Assembly (NCBI GenBank): GCA_965183835.1
Contig: CBCYME010000017.1
Coordinates: 248,001 to 312,000 of the forward strand
DNA: 64,000 nucleotides
Direction: 5' to 3'
Source: OMPR01 sp965183835
GTDB taxonomy: Bacteria; Pseudomonadota; Alphaproteobacteria; Rhodobacterales; Rhodobacteraceae
The notes below the pieces were generated by a model, which saw only the letters and a program-made list of their open reading frames with translations, did no database searches and was not told the origin of the DNA. Numbering within the stretch: position 1 is the stretch's first letter; each line of letters opens with the position of its first letter. A program made the position numbers and the translations under genes. Below, one piece after another: positions 35,065 to 43,872 of this stretch.

Positions 35065-35087
35065 CCTATTTTATCGAGAGTATTGAT

Positions 35088-36584
35088 ATGACCAAACCTG
35101 TTCCCGAGGTGTCTCCAAACACCTGGAATTTCTTGCGTGATGCAATGATCAAGCCCACCGGGTTTCGCGAATATGATGCCCGCTGGAAATACCCCGAAGA
35201 AATCAACCTGCCCGGCATGACTGCCTTGGGTCTGGGTCTGGGCACGCAGATGCGCAAACGGGGGATTGAACCCGTGATTGCGGTAGCCAATGACTATCGT
35301 GACTACTCGTTGGCGATTAAAAACGCCCTGATCCTTGGCCTGATGCAAGCAGGTATTCAGGTCAAAGACATCGGCCCTGCGGTTTCCCCCATGGCCTATT
35401 TTAGTCAATTCCACCTTGATGTACCCGCCGTTGCAATGGTCACCGCCAGCCACAACCCCAATGGGTGGACCGGTGTTAAAATGGGCTTTGATCGCCCCCT
35501 GACCCACGGCCCGGACGAAATGTCAGAACTGCGTGATATCGTTCTGAATGGCGAAGGCTTGCCACATGCAGGCGGCAGTTATGAATTCGTCGATGGTGTA
35601 AAAGAGGCTTACCTTGACGATCTGGTTGGCGATTTCAAAATGTCACGCCCGCTCAAGGTCGTCTGCGCCACCGGCAACGGCACCGCCTCTGCCTTTGGGC
35701 CCGAATTGTTCGAACGTATTGGCGTCGAAGTCGTGCCCAGCCATAACGAGCTCGACTATACCTTTCCGCATTACAATCCAAACCCAGAAGCCATGGAAAT
35801 GCTGCACGACATGTCCGACAGCGTCAAAGCCAGTGGCGCGGATTTCGCACTTGGATTTGATGGTGACGGCGACCGCTGCGGCGTTGTGGATGACGAGGGC
35901 GAAGAGATATTTGCCGATAAGGTCGGCGTGATCATGGCGCGTGACCTCAGCAAGATTTATCCCAATGCCACCTTTGTGGCGGACGTGAAATCCACCGGGC
36001 TGTTTGCTGCCGATCCTGAGCTTCAGAAGAACGGCGTCACTGCGGACTACTGGAAAACCGGGCACAGCCACATGAAACGGCGTGTCAAAGAGATTGGTGC
36101 GCTGGCAGGGTTCGAAAAGTCCGGTCACTACTTTTTGGCTGAGCCCATTGGGCGTGGATATGACTGCGGCATGCGCGTCGCAGTCGAGATCTGCAAACTG
36201 ATGGATCGCAACCCCGACATGAAAATGTCTGACCTGCGCAAGGCACTGCCAAAAACATGGTCGACCCCGACGATGTCACCCTACGCGGCGGATACAGAGA
36301 AATACGACATCCTAGAGCGTCTGGTGCAAAAACTGGTCGCAAAACACGAAGCCGGCGACAGCTTTGCAGGTCGTGCTATCAAAGAAGTTGTCACGGTGAA
36401 TGGCGCGCGCGTCATTCTGGACAACGGCAGCTGGGGCTTGGTACGCGCATCGTCCAACACGCCCAATCTCGTTGTCGTGTGTGAAAGCAGCCAAAGTGAA
36501 GCAGAAATGCGCGCCATTTTTGCGGATATTGACGCTGTCATCCGGACCGAACCCGGTGTCGGCGATTACGACCAAACGATCTGA
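35088..36584 (+). CDS. Phosphomannomutase/phosphoglucomutase
   Basis: 498 residues, alpha-D-phosphohexomutase family. The phospho-serine loop is TASHNPNGWTGVK, the magnesium loop is DGDGDRCG, the sugar-binding loop is GFEKSGHYF, and the phosphate-binding block is VRASSNTPNLVV. Interconverts mannose- or glucose-6-phosphate and the 1-phosphate, making sugar-nucleotide precursors for glycans. It follows kdsA after 23 bases, so it is the likely last gene of kpsT-kpsE-kdsA. Sugar preference cannot be told. A 12-pair hairpin ends the transcript. Confidence 0.94.
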   Translation: MTKPVPEVSPNTWNFLRDAMIKPTGFREYDARWKYPEEINLPGMTALGLGLGTQMRKRGIEPVIAVANDYRDYSLAIKNALILGLMQAGIQVKDIGPAVSPMAYFSQFHLDVPAVAMVTASHNPNGWTGVKMGFDRPLTHGPDEMSELRDIVLNGEGLPHAGGSYEFVDGVKEAYLDDLVGDFKMSRPLKVVCATGNGTASAFGPELFERIGVEVVPSHNELDYTFPHYNPNPEAMEMLHDMSDSVKASGADFALGFDGDGDRCGVVDDEGEEIFADKVGVIMARDLSKIYPNATFVADVKSTGLFAADPELQKNGVTADYWKTGHSHMKRRVKEIGALAGFEKSGHYFLAEPIGRGYDCGMRVAVEICKLMDRNPDMKMSDLRKALPKTWSTPTMSPYAADTEKYDILERLVQKLVAKHEAGDSFAGRAIKEVVTVNGARVILDNGSWGLVRASSNTPNLVVVCESSQSEAEMRAIFADIDAVIRTEPGVGDYDQTI

Positions 36585-36588
36585 ACTC

Positions 36589-36625
36589 CTGTCCAAGCGC
36601 AGCACTCAGCGCGGCGCTTGGACAG
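36589..36625. terminator. Long perfect hairpin between convergent genes
   Basis: CTGTCCAAGCGC/GCGCTTGGACAG: 12 perfect pairs around a 13-base loop, starting 4 bases after the phosphomutase stop. There is no T-run, but its place and length make it a plausible two-way terminator. Confidence 0.6.
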
Positions 36626-36646
36626 CCTAAGCTGACCTAAACTCGT

Positions 36647-38594
36647 TCAATCCACGCCAAACAGCTTGAGCAGACCTTTCTTCGCTTCGTCTTCTAGCCG
36701 ATCTTTTAGCAGCTCTTCGACATCCTGATCTTCGGTCACCCTCTGATCCAACTCCTCGCTAAGCTTTTCAAGCAATTTTCCCTTGGCCTGATCTTCAACT
36801 TCGTCGATCTGAACACCTGCCGCAGCTTCGATCACTTGGCTCAGGTCTGGCTTGATCGATGGGTCTGCCCAAGGCCCGACGATACGCACCGGGATCGCCA
36901 ACCCTTTCCCCGCATTGGCGCGCAAGGCAACTGGCGTGAACAGATAATCAATGTCACGCGCGCCCAAACCAACCCGCCCGGCCCCATCCGCACGATAGTT
37001 ATCAAGCAGCAACAACAAATCCTGATTGCGCAGGATACCATTAGCCATCGTGTACGATCCACCAAGGCTGTTGAACACGGTGGTTCCGCCGCCTGTTTGG
37101 CCACTCTCCATCAGTCGGTCCAGATCAAACCCGGAAATGAGACCCCGGCCCATTTGAACGCGCCCCTGCCCCGACAACGAGTTCATGATCGCATGCTCGC
37201 TCGCCCCCACGCCCAGAAATTCCAACGAAGCGGTCGCCTTGCCCGACAAACGATCCCCCCCCAAGCAACATCAGGGCCTGCTGCATTTCGATCCCTTCTG
37301 CGCGGAGCTTTCCTCCAACAGATAATCCATTGCGGTTGTTCGCCACCAACTGCCCATTCAGAGTGCCCGAAAACACGGAAACAGGCGCCATCTTTAACAC
37401 CGCGCGCGATCGATCCACACTGAGGCTCAGATTGGTTGCCCCAAGCGCAACAAAGGATGTTTTGATTGACCGCGCTGACAGGCTGACAACCCCATCGGCC
37501 AATGCCAATCCCGACGCGTCTATCGCGTCTTTCGACCATCCACTGGATGTCTGGTTTGCAGCAGCATTCCCGCTCTTTGATGGGGCGCTGATTGCGCTAA
37601 AATCAAGATCATTAGCAGAAAGCTGTGCAGTGAAATTGGGCTTACCCCCCAAGATCAAATCCACATCCCCGCTCAGTTGGTTTTGCCCCAAGCCAAGTTG
37701 CATCTTGCGCAGCGACAACCGCCCATCCCGGGTATAGGTCATCTGCGCGTCGATGTTTGCGGCACGTCCCAGCCCGTCCGGCAAAGACAGCCCAGGTTGT
37801 CCAAGCGCGACAAGCACGCGTTGCGTATCTGATGCCCTGAGGGACACCTGACCCGCGGCTTCGCCCAGCTGGCTGATTTGCCCATTGTATTGGATCTCGC
37901 CCCCGTCCGTAACGGCTGTCAATTCCAACCGCGTAATGGCTCCCTCGGAAAACGCGACGAAATCATGTAACCGAACGGTCAAATCCACGGGCTGTGACCC
38001 TGGCTGTACACGCAACTGCAAATCAAAGGGGGCCGTCTCGCTGGGCCAGCGTGCCGTCATCTCGACCTGTGACAGATCAAATGCCGTGCCACCATCGTCC
38101 CGATACACCAGACGTGCGTTGTGCAGCTTGAGGTTCTCAAGCGTGATCGCCGATGGCGTTCCGCCCCCATCAGCCGCTGATTTGCTCTGACTCGCAGTGC
38201 CGCTACTGGATGGCGCATCAAACGCCCAGTTCCGTCGCCCTTGCGATTCTACCAATCGCAACACCGGATCGTTTGCAATGATACGCTTCACTCGCACCTC
38301 GCCCCGCAACAGCGCAGGTGCGGCAATCCCGATCGATACCTTTTGCGCACTGAACATCGGTTCAGATCCGGCCCACTCAGGGTTGCTCAGGGTCATCGGG
38401 CCCGTTTCCACCCCCAGCACCGGCCACAATGTCAGCCGAACATCCCCGCTCACCGTCAGTTCACGCCCGGTTTGCGCCCGTATCTGGTCGGTTGCGATTG
38501 CTGCAATCCGATCCCCCGGTAACAACAAGATCCCAGCGATCAAGATCCCAACCACAGCCACCAAAATGACCCCGATCCGCATCACCCACTTCAT
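36647..38594 (-). pseudogene. AsmA family protein, split by a frameshift
   Basis: The gene reads as one AsmA protein of about 648 residues only if the run of eight cytosines at 37255-37262 is read as seven. The upstream part (from the ATG at 38594 after AAGGAG) has an N-terminal membrane helix (residues 6-26), then the AsmA DIRLTLWPVLGVETGPMTLSN region. After the run the same family continues in the other frame (GDRLSGKATASLEFLGVGAS, then NSLGGSYTMANGILRN). As written, the first reading ends early in unrelated sequence. AsmA-like proteins act in the periplasm on outer-membrane lipid traffic. The shift may be a real mutation, phase variation or a base-calling error. Confidence 0.8.
37255..37262. 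repeat. Homopolymer of eight cytosines at the AsmA frameshift
   Basis: Eight C in a row (eight G on the coding strand) at the exact place where the AsmA reading frame changes. Removing one base restores the frame (LLGG-DRLSGK). Confidence 0.9.
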
Positions 38595-38704
38595 CAACCT
38601 GCTCCTTGCTTGCCTTCTTGCCTGCCCTTGCGCCCGCGTTTGACAACCCTGCCAGTTGCGCACAACATTTGCACGCGCAGCCGTTCCCTACTATATGCCC
38701 GCGT

Positions 38705-40111
38705 ATGAGCACAAATCCTCCCAGCCTTCGCCCCGACCTTGCGCCCTCAGCCCGCTTCTCTGATCAGCCCCGCGCTGGCCAGCCCACCATTGGCATGGTT
38801 TCTCTTGGATGCCCAAAAGCCTTGGTCGACAGTGAACGGATTCTGACCCGTTTGCGCGCCGAAGGCTATGGCATTTCGCCTGATTATTCCGGGGCTGACG
38901 CGGTCATCGTGAACACCTGCGGCTTTCTGGATTCAGCCAAGGCCGAAAGCCTGGATGCCATTGGCGAGGCGCTGACCGAAAACGGCAAGGTTATCGTGAC
39001 TGGCTGTCTTGGGGCGGAACCAGATTACATCCGCGAACATCACCCCCGTATTCTGGCCGTCACTGGTCCGCATCAATACGAACAGGTGCTGGATGCGGTG
39101 CACGGCGCTGTGCCCCCTGATCCCGATCCGTTCATCGACCTGCTGCCTGCAAGCGGCGTGAAACTGACCCCGCGCCATTACAGCTACCTCAAGATTTCCG
39201 AGGGCTGTAACCACAAATGCAAGTTCTGCATCATCCCCGACATGCGCGGCAAACTAGCATCGCGCCCGGCTCATGCGGTTCTGCGTGAAGCGGACAAGCT
39301 GGTCAGCGCAGGCGTGCGCGAACTGCTTGTGATTTCGCAGGACACATCCGCCTATGGATTGGATCGCAAATATGACACCAACCCGTGGAAGGACGGCGAG
39401 GTGCGCAGCCACATCACCGATCTAACCCGCGAATTGGGCAAGCTAGGAAACGCCAAGGACCTGTGGGTGCGTCTGCACTACGTCTACCCCTACCCCTCGG
39501 TGCGCGAACTGATCCCCCTGATGGCGGATCCGGACAATGCCGTGCTGCCCTATTTGGACATCCCGTTCCAGCACGCCCACCCCGATGTGCTCAAACGCAT
39601 GGCCCGCCCCGCCGCATCGGCCAAAACACTGGACGAGATCGCAGCATGGCGCGCGGTCTGCCCCGATATCACCCTGCGATCGACCTTTATCGTCGGCTAT
39701 CCCGGCGAGACCGAGGAACAGTTCCAGTACCTGCTCGATTGGATGGACGAGGCGCAATTGGATCGCATCGGCTGTTTCCAATATGAAAACGTCGATGGCG
39801 CGCGCTCTAACGATCTGGATGGGCATGTCCCGGCTGAGGTCAAACAGAACCGCTGGGACCGCTTCATGGAAAAGGCACAGGCGATTTCCGAGGCCAAGCT
39901 GCAAGCCAAGGTCGGCCAAACCATGGATGTGATCATCGACGATATCGACGCCGATGGCATCGCCACCTGCCGCACCAAAGCCGACGCGCCCGAGATCGAC
40001 GGCAACCTGTTCATTGATGAGGGCACCGAGGGGCTATCCGTCGGCGAAATCGTCACTGTCACCGTTGACGAGGCCGGAGAATACGATCTCTGGGGTGCCC
40101 TACCCACCTAA
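38705..40111 (+). CDS. rimO: Ribosomal protein uS12 methylthiotransferase
   Basis: 468 residues. The N-terminal UPF0004 domain carries three cysteines (SLGCPK, NTCGF, TGCLG), the radical-SAM site is CNHKCKFC, and a C-terminal TRAM domain follows. Adds a methylthio group to the conserved aspartate of ribosomal protein S12. The sequence PDMRGKLASRP after the radical-SAM cysteines is RimO-like, not MiaB-like. Start taken at the ATG before STNPPSLRP; the longer open frame upstream is hydrophobic and unlike the family. No strong ribosome site. Confidence 0.97.
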   Translation: MSTNPPSLRPDLAPSARFSDQPRAGQPTIGMVSLGCPKALVDSERILTRLRAEGYGISPDYSGADAVIVNTCGFLDSAKAESLDAIGEALTENGKVIVTGCLGAEPDYIREHHPRILAVTGPHQYEQVLDAVHGAVPPDPDPFIDLLPASGVKLTPRHYSYLKISEGCNHKCKFCIIPDMRGKLASRPAHAVLREADKLVSAGVRELLVISQDTSAYGLDRKYDTNPWKDGEVRSHITDLTRELGKLGNAKDLWVRLHYVYPYPSVRELIPLMADPDNAVLPYLDIPFQHAHPDVLKRMARPAASAKTLDEIAAWRAVCPDITLRSTFIVGYPGETEEQFQYLLDWMDEAQLDRIGCFQYENVDGARSNDLDGHVPAEVKQNRWDRFMEKAQAISEAKLQAKVGQTMDVIIDDIDADGIATCRTKADAPEIDGNLFIDEGTEGLSVGEIVTVTVDEAGEYDLWGALPT

Positions 40112-40206
40112 ACAAAGTGGTTAGAATTCCAGCGCTCTTTCGGGCGCTGGAAACCAGACTCGTGACCTGCTAAGCCATAAGAAATCGAGCATAACAGGAG
40201 ACAGAT

Positions 40207-40344
40207 ATGACCCGAATGGTAGCGATTGGTTTGACCCTGCTGGCGCTGGCGGGATGTGAAACGGCCAAAGGTGTTGGCAAAGACGTCGGCAAAGCCGGTG
40301 ACGCCATCAGCGAAGCCGCAACGGATGTTCAGAAAAAGCTCTGA
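40207..40344 (+). CDS. Entericidin A/B-like small lipoprotein
   Basis: 45 residues after a good AGGAG site. A lipobox LALAGC gives a lipidated Cys near residue 17, then ETAKGVGKDVGKAGDAISEAATD, the repeat-like helical pattern of entericidin EcnA/B proteins. These are small membrane lipoproteins linked to an antidote/toxin pair in enterobacteria and common singly in Rhodobacteraceae, where their role is not known. A GC-rich hairpin follows. Confidence 0.82.
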   Translation: MTRMVAIGLTLLALAGCETAKGVGKDVGKAGDAISEAATDVQKKL

Positions 40345-40362
40345 ATCCTGACGATCTGGCCG

Positions 40363-40378
40363 GGCCCCACGCGGGGCC
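40363..40378 (+). terminator. GC hairpin after the entericidin gene
   Basis: GGCCCC-ACGC-GGGGCC, six pairs, followed by TCGCCTT. It lies 18 bases after the stop codon. Confidence 0.5.
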
Positions 40379-40610
40379 TCGCCTTACCCAACCAGACTGC
40401 TGGACAGTTGTCAGGGTGCACGGATATTCCGCAAGGATCGCGCCGATGCCCCGAAACTCCCTTGAAACCAAAGCAATCCATCTCACTCACTGGTTTGGTC
40501 CGGGGATACAGGCCGTATGTTCAGATGGATACGCCGCACTAGATCGCGTGGGTTTAGCGACACCTCTGAAGAATAAGCCGCGCACGAACCGAGGGGGTGA
40601 GACCGTCTTG

Positions 40611-40633
40611 GAAACTGTCCAGTGGACAGTTTC
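40611..40633. repeat. Perfect inverted repeat
   Basis: GAAACTGTCC-AGT-GGACAGTTTC, ten-base arms around three bases. Confidence 0.7.
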
Positions 40634-40703
40634 AGGGTCAAACGGGCGGAGCCCCGGGGGCGGTTGGATTTTGCGGGACATCTGAATAGTCAGCCGCACA
40701 CGA

Positions 40704-40773
40704 CCCACGGGGTGGGCGAGAAGCGCCCGCCCCGTGGGGGCGGTTCGGGCGCTGCACATTCTATGAATGTGCA
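40704..40773. repeat. Composite palindrome: GC hairpin plus short palindrome, left copy
   Basis: A 15-base-arm hairpin (CCCACGGGGTGGGCG / CGCCCGCCCCGTGGG, one wobble) overlaps a GCGCCC...GGGCGC stem (40723-40752). It is followed at once by TGCACATTC-TAT-GAATGTGCA (40753-40773). The same two-part plan recurs at 41793-41840. Confidence 0.7.
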
Positions 40774-41008
40774 AATTGGGGAGTAGAGGTTTGGCGAACT
40801 CTTTCCATTCGTGTTGATTTGGCCGAAGAATTGAATTGTAAGAAAAGTTGCGAATACAAATTGGTGGGTTTCAGTGAAAAGACAAATGAATCAACGTGAT
40901 CCCTGAAAACTTCATCTCCTCAAGAACTTTCCAATTGGTGTACTATTCGGTGCCTGCATCTCATTCGGCATTGCTTGGGTACTTGATGAAGCTGTCAGAG
41001 AAGCCCTC

Positions 41009-41755
41009 GTGGATAATACAATCAGGTTCACTACCATTTTCGCTGCCTTGCTTGGTTCCGGATTAGCGGTGACAGGTGTGCTTGCTAACATTGAGGTACA
41101 AGACGAGAGTCGCTTCGACGAAAGGAACTCTCGACTGAACGCAAATAAAGCTATGCTACCATCAATACTCGCAGAGCTTTCTAGACGATGCGAACACAAT
41201 GCTATGATTGTGCTGCTAAACTCAAAAAACGCTTTGCTGCCTGACGAAAAGCTGCCGACGCACTTAGAAAAATACCTCCAAGCAGAACTCGCTCCATTTA
41301 TTACAGATCATGAGTTTAACACGTTCAAGGAATGCCTTGAATTAGCTGATGATGAATCTAGAGGGGTTTTGCGCTACATCGTGCATCGCTATCAAATTTG
41401 CTATTCTGGATGCCACGACTACGATTTCCCCGAGGTAGAAAGAGATCACCTAGCACGTGTTACCTCGCCAAAATCTCTTCATTTGGCGTACGAGTGGAAC
41501 TGCCTAAACATGTTGCTTGAGCACTGCCTTCCTTACTCCAGATCCGAAGTACCGCGCATTCCGTATGAATTGGCAAGCTGGCGCTTCTCCAATATCTTTT
41601 CCGGAGCGTCTCAAAGCAATTTTTCTTCAGTTGTCCGAGTTGTTTCCGATTACTTTGCCGAGGCTAAGGCTTCATCGAAAAGATTGGTTGATGACTTGAG
41701 CGATTCAAAAGGGAACATAGACCTGCGTTACCTTATGGATGAAAAACTACTCTAG
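41009..41755 (+). CDS. Unknown two-helix membrane protein, AT-rich, 5' end interrupted by TGA
   Basis: From the GTG at 41009 the frame codes 248 residues beginning with a membrane helix (FAALLGSGLAVTGVLANI) and then a soluble domain with no family I recognise. Upstream in the same frame 34 more codons encode another hydrophobic helix (IGVLFGACISFGIAWVL) that looks native, but they are cut off by a TGA at 40904-40906. Just beyond it, GTG 40874 and ATG 40886 are in frame. A single C-to-T change (CGA to TGA) would explain this. The gene may thus be decayed or make a shorter protein. It is visibly AT-richer than its neighbours and lies between composite palindromes: signs of transfer. Confidence 0.55.
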   Translation: MDNTIRFTTIFAALLGSGLAVTGVLANIEVQDESRFDERNSRLNANKAMLPSILAELSRRCEHNAMIVLLNSKNALLPDEKLPTHLEKYLQAELAPFITDHEFNTFKECLELADDESRGVLRYIVHRYQICYSGCHDYDFPEVERDHLARVTSPKSLHLAYEWNCLNMLLEHCLPYSRSEVPRIPYELASWRFSNIFSGASQSNFSSVVRVVSDYFAEAKASSKRLVDDLSDSKGNIDLRYLMDEKLL

Positions 41756-41792
41756 TCGCGTTTGCTTGCGCCTGACACTGGGTGGGTGCAAA

Positions 41793-41840
41793 GCGCCCTC
41801 CCGGGGGGAGGGTCGGGCGCGGCTTTTGCAGTGCAAAAGC
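41793..41840. repeat. Composite palindrome, right copy
   Basis: GCGCCCTCCC...GGAGGGTCGGGCGC (41793-41820) followed by GCTTTTGC-AGT-GCAAAAGC (41822-41840). Same order and spacing as at 40723-40773, with a different core in the second palindrome. Confidence 0.7.
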
Positions 41841-41926
41841 TCTGGGGCTGCAGGCGCTGCCCTGTCAATCTGGTGTTTTTTGGATTGAAGCGGTGCGAAA
41901 GGTCAGCCATCGCAGAACGCTAAGGT

Positions 41927-41965
41927 GTGGGCACGCGCATTGCTGCGCAATACGCTGCCGCCCAC
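41927..41965. repeat. Nested palindrome downstream of lepA
   Basis: Outer arms GTGGGC/GCCCAC enclose GCGCATTGC-TGC-GCAATACGC (one wobble). It lies 23 bases after the lepA stop on the minus strand and could also act as its terminator. Confidence 0.65.
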
Positions 41966-41987
41966 CGGCACCCAAATTGAACAGCTT

Positions 41988-43787
41988 TTAGCTGTCCATT
42001 TTGAGTGCTGAAATAAACGCCTCTTGCGGGATGTCCACTTTTCCGAACTGACGCATCTTTTTCTTACCCTTCTTCTGCTTCTCCAGCAGTTTCTTTTTCC
42101 GGGTTGCGTCGCCGCCATAACATTTGGCGGTCACGTCTTTGCGCATGGCCGATAGGGTCTCGCGCGCGATGACCTTGCCGCCGATGGCCGCTTGGATCGG
42201 GATTTTGAACATGTGACGCGGGATCAGATCTTTGAGCTTTTCCACCATCGCGCGGCCACGGGCCTCGGCGCGGTCGCGGTGCACCATCATCGACAGCGCA
42301 TCAACAGGTTCGTCGTTCACAAGGATCGACATTTTCACAAGGTTATCCTCGCGATAGCCGGTCAGCTGATAATCGAACGAGGCATAGCCCTTGGTCACCG
42401 ATTTCAGACGGTCGTAAAAGTCAAAGACCACCTCGTTCAGCGGCAGGTCATAGACGGCCATGGCGCGGGACCCGGCATAGGTCAGATCCTCTTGGATACC
42501 GCGACGGTCCTGACACAGCTTCAAAACGTCGCCCAGATACTCATCCGGCACCAGAATGGTCGCTTTGATGCGCGGCTCTTCCAGATGGTCCACATGGGTC
42601 AGGTCGGGCATGTCGGCTGGGTTGTGCAGATCAACCTGCGTGCCGTCGCGCATGTAGATGTGATAAACCACGCTGGGCGCGGTGGTGATCAGGTCAATGT
42701 CATACTCGCGCTCGATCCGGTCGCGGATCACCTCGAGGTGCAAGAGGCCCAAGAACCCGCAGCGGAAACCAAAGCCCAGCGCGGCCGAGGTCTCCATCTC
42801 AAAGCTAAACGACGCGTCGTTCAAGGCCAGCTTGTCGATGGCATCGCGCAGGTCTTCGAATTCAGCGCTATCGACCGGGAACAGACCACAGAATACCACA
42901 GGCTGCGCAGGCTTAAAGCCCGGCAGCGCGTCCTCGGTGCCTTTTTTCTCGTGCGTGATGGTGTCACCCACGCGGGTGTCGCGCACCTGTTTGATCGACG
43001 CGGTCAGGAACCCCATCTCGCCGGGGCCAAGTTCGTCAATGGCTTCCATCTGCGGGCGGAACACACCGATGCGATCCACGTGATGAGTCGATCCATTCGA
43101 CAACATCTTGATCCGCTCGCCCTTTTTCAGAACGCCATCCATGATCCGCACCAGAACGATCACGCCCAGATAGGCATCATACCAACTGTCGACCAGCATC
43201 GCCTTGAGCGGCGCATCACGGGTGCCCGTTGGCGCAGGCAGTTCCTTAACAATCGCCTCAAGCGTTTCGTGGATGCCCTGCCCGGTTTTAGCCGACACCT
43301 GAATGGCGCCCGTCGCATCAATACCAATGACATCTTCGATCTGTTCTGCAACCCGATCACAATCCGAGGCGGGCAAATCGATCTTGTTCAGGATCGGCAC
43401 GATTTCATGATCCGCATCCAAGGCGTGATAAACGTTGGCCAACGTCTGCGCCTCGACCCCTTGCGAACTGTCAACAACCAGCAACGACCCCTCAACCGCG
43501 CGCATGGACCGAGAGACCTCATAGGCGAAATCGACGTGACCCGGGGTGTCGATCAGGTTCAGAACATAGTCGTCCCCGTCGTCCGCGGTGTAATCGATAC
43601 GCACCGTGTTGGCCTTGATGGTAATGCCACGCTCGCGCTCGATATCCATGCTGTCCAAAAGCTGGGCTTGCATGTCACGTTCTTTCACCGTGCCCGTCTC
43701 TTGGATGAGACGGTCAGCGAGGGTGGATTTACCATGGTCGATATGCGCGACGATGGAGAAATTGCGGATTTTGGCCAGATCTGTCAT
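41988..43787 (-). CDS. lepA: Elongation factor 4 (LepA), ribosomal GTPase
   Basis: 599 residues, full LepA length. G1 is AHIDHGKSTLADR, G3 is DTPGHVDF and G4 is NKID; the LepA-specific C-terminus with CYGGDATRKKKLLEKQKKGKKKMR is complete. Binds stalled ribosomes and promotes back-translocation or helps 30S assembly. Start set at the ATG before TDLAKIRNFSIVAHIDH, the standard LepA N-terminus; there is no good Shine-Dalgarno site, and the frame upstream is open for 15 more codons. Confidence 0.98.
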   Translation of the reverse strand: MTDLAKIRNFSIVAHIDHGKSTLADRLIQETGTVKERDMQAQLLDSMDIERERGITIKANTVRIDYTADDGDDYVLNLIDTPGHVDFAYEVSRSMRAVEGSLLVVDSSQGVEAQTLANVYHALDADHEIVPILNKIDLPASDCDRVAEQIEDVIGIDATGAIQVSAKTGQGIHETLEAIVKELPAPTGTRDAPLKAMLVDSWYDAYLGVIVLVRIMDGVLKKGERIKMLSNGSTHHVDRIGVFRPQMEAIDELGPGEMGFLTASIKQVRDTRVGDTITHEKKGTEDALPGFKPAQPVVFCGLFPVDSAEFEDLRDAIDKLALNDASFSFEMETSAALGFGFRCGFLGLLHLEVIRDRIEREYDIDLITTAPSVVYHIYMRDGTQVDLHNPADMPDLTHVDHLEEPRIKATILVPDEYLGDVLKLCQDRRGIQEDLTYAGSRAMAVYDLPLNEVVFDFYDRLKSVTKGYASFDYQLTGYREDNLVKMSILVNDEPVDALSMMVHRDRAEARGRAMVEKLKDLIPRHMFKIPIQAAIGGKVIARETLSAMRKDVTAKCYGGDATRKKKLLEKQKKGKKKMRQFGKVDIPQEAFISALKMDS

Positions 43788-43872
43788 GGCATGGGATATG
43801 AGTTGGAATCTTAGTGCGGTCAAGCGCGCCAATGCGTTGTTGGACGGTTATTTGAGTTAAGGGTGCCTTGGT

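Larger units (their letters stand above)
40345..41008. other. Gene-poor stretch with palindromes before the membrane-protein gene
   Basis: More than 500 bases without a recognised gene, apart from the possible start region of the next gene (40874-41008). It holds the entericidin hairpin (40363-40378) and palindromes at 40611-40633 and 40704-40773. Composition shifts from GC-rich to AT-rich at about 40780. Confidence 0.6.

Noticed and set aside
40600..41970. CRISPR array
   Set aside because: Palindromes are few, of different sequence and unevenly spaced; there are no repeated units with regular spacers and no cas genes.
42192..43814. 540-codon open frame on the plus strand opposite lepA
   Set aside because: Complete overlap with lepA in antisense; high His/Arg/Val content and no family pattern.
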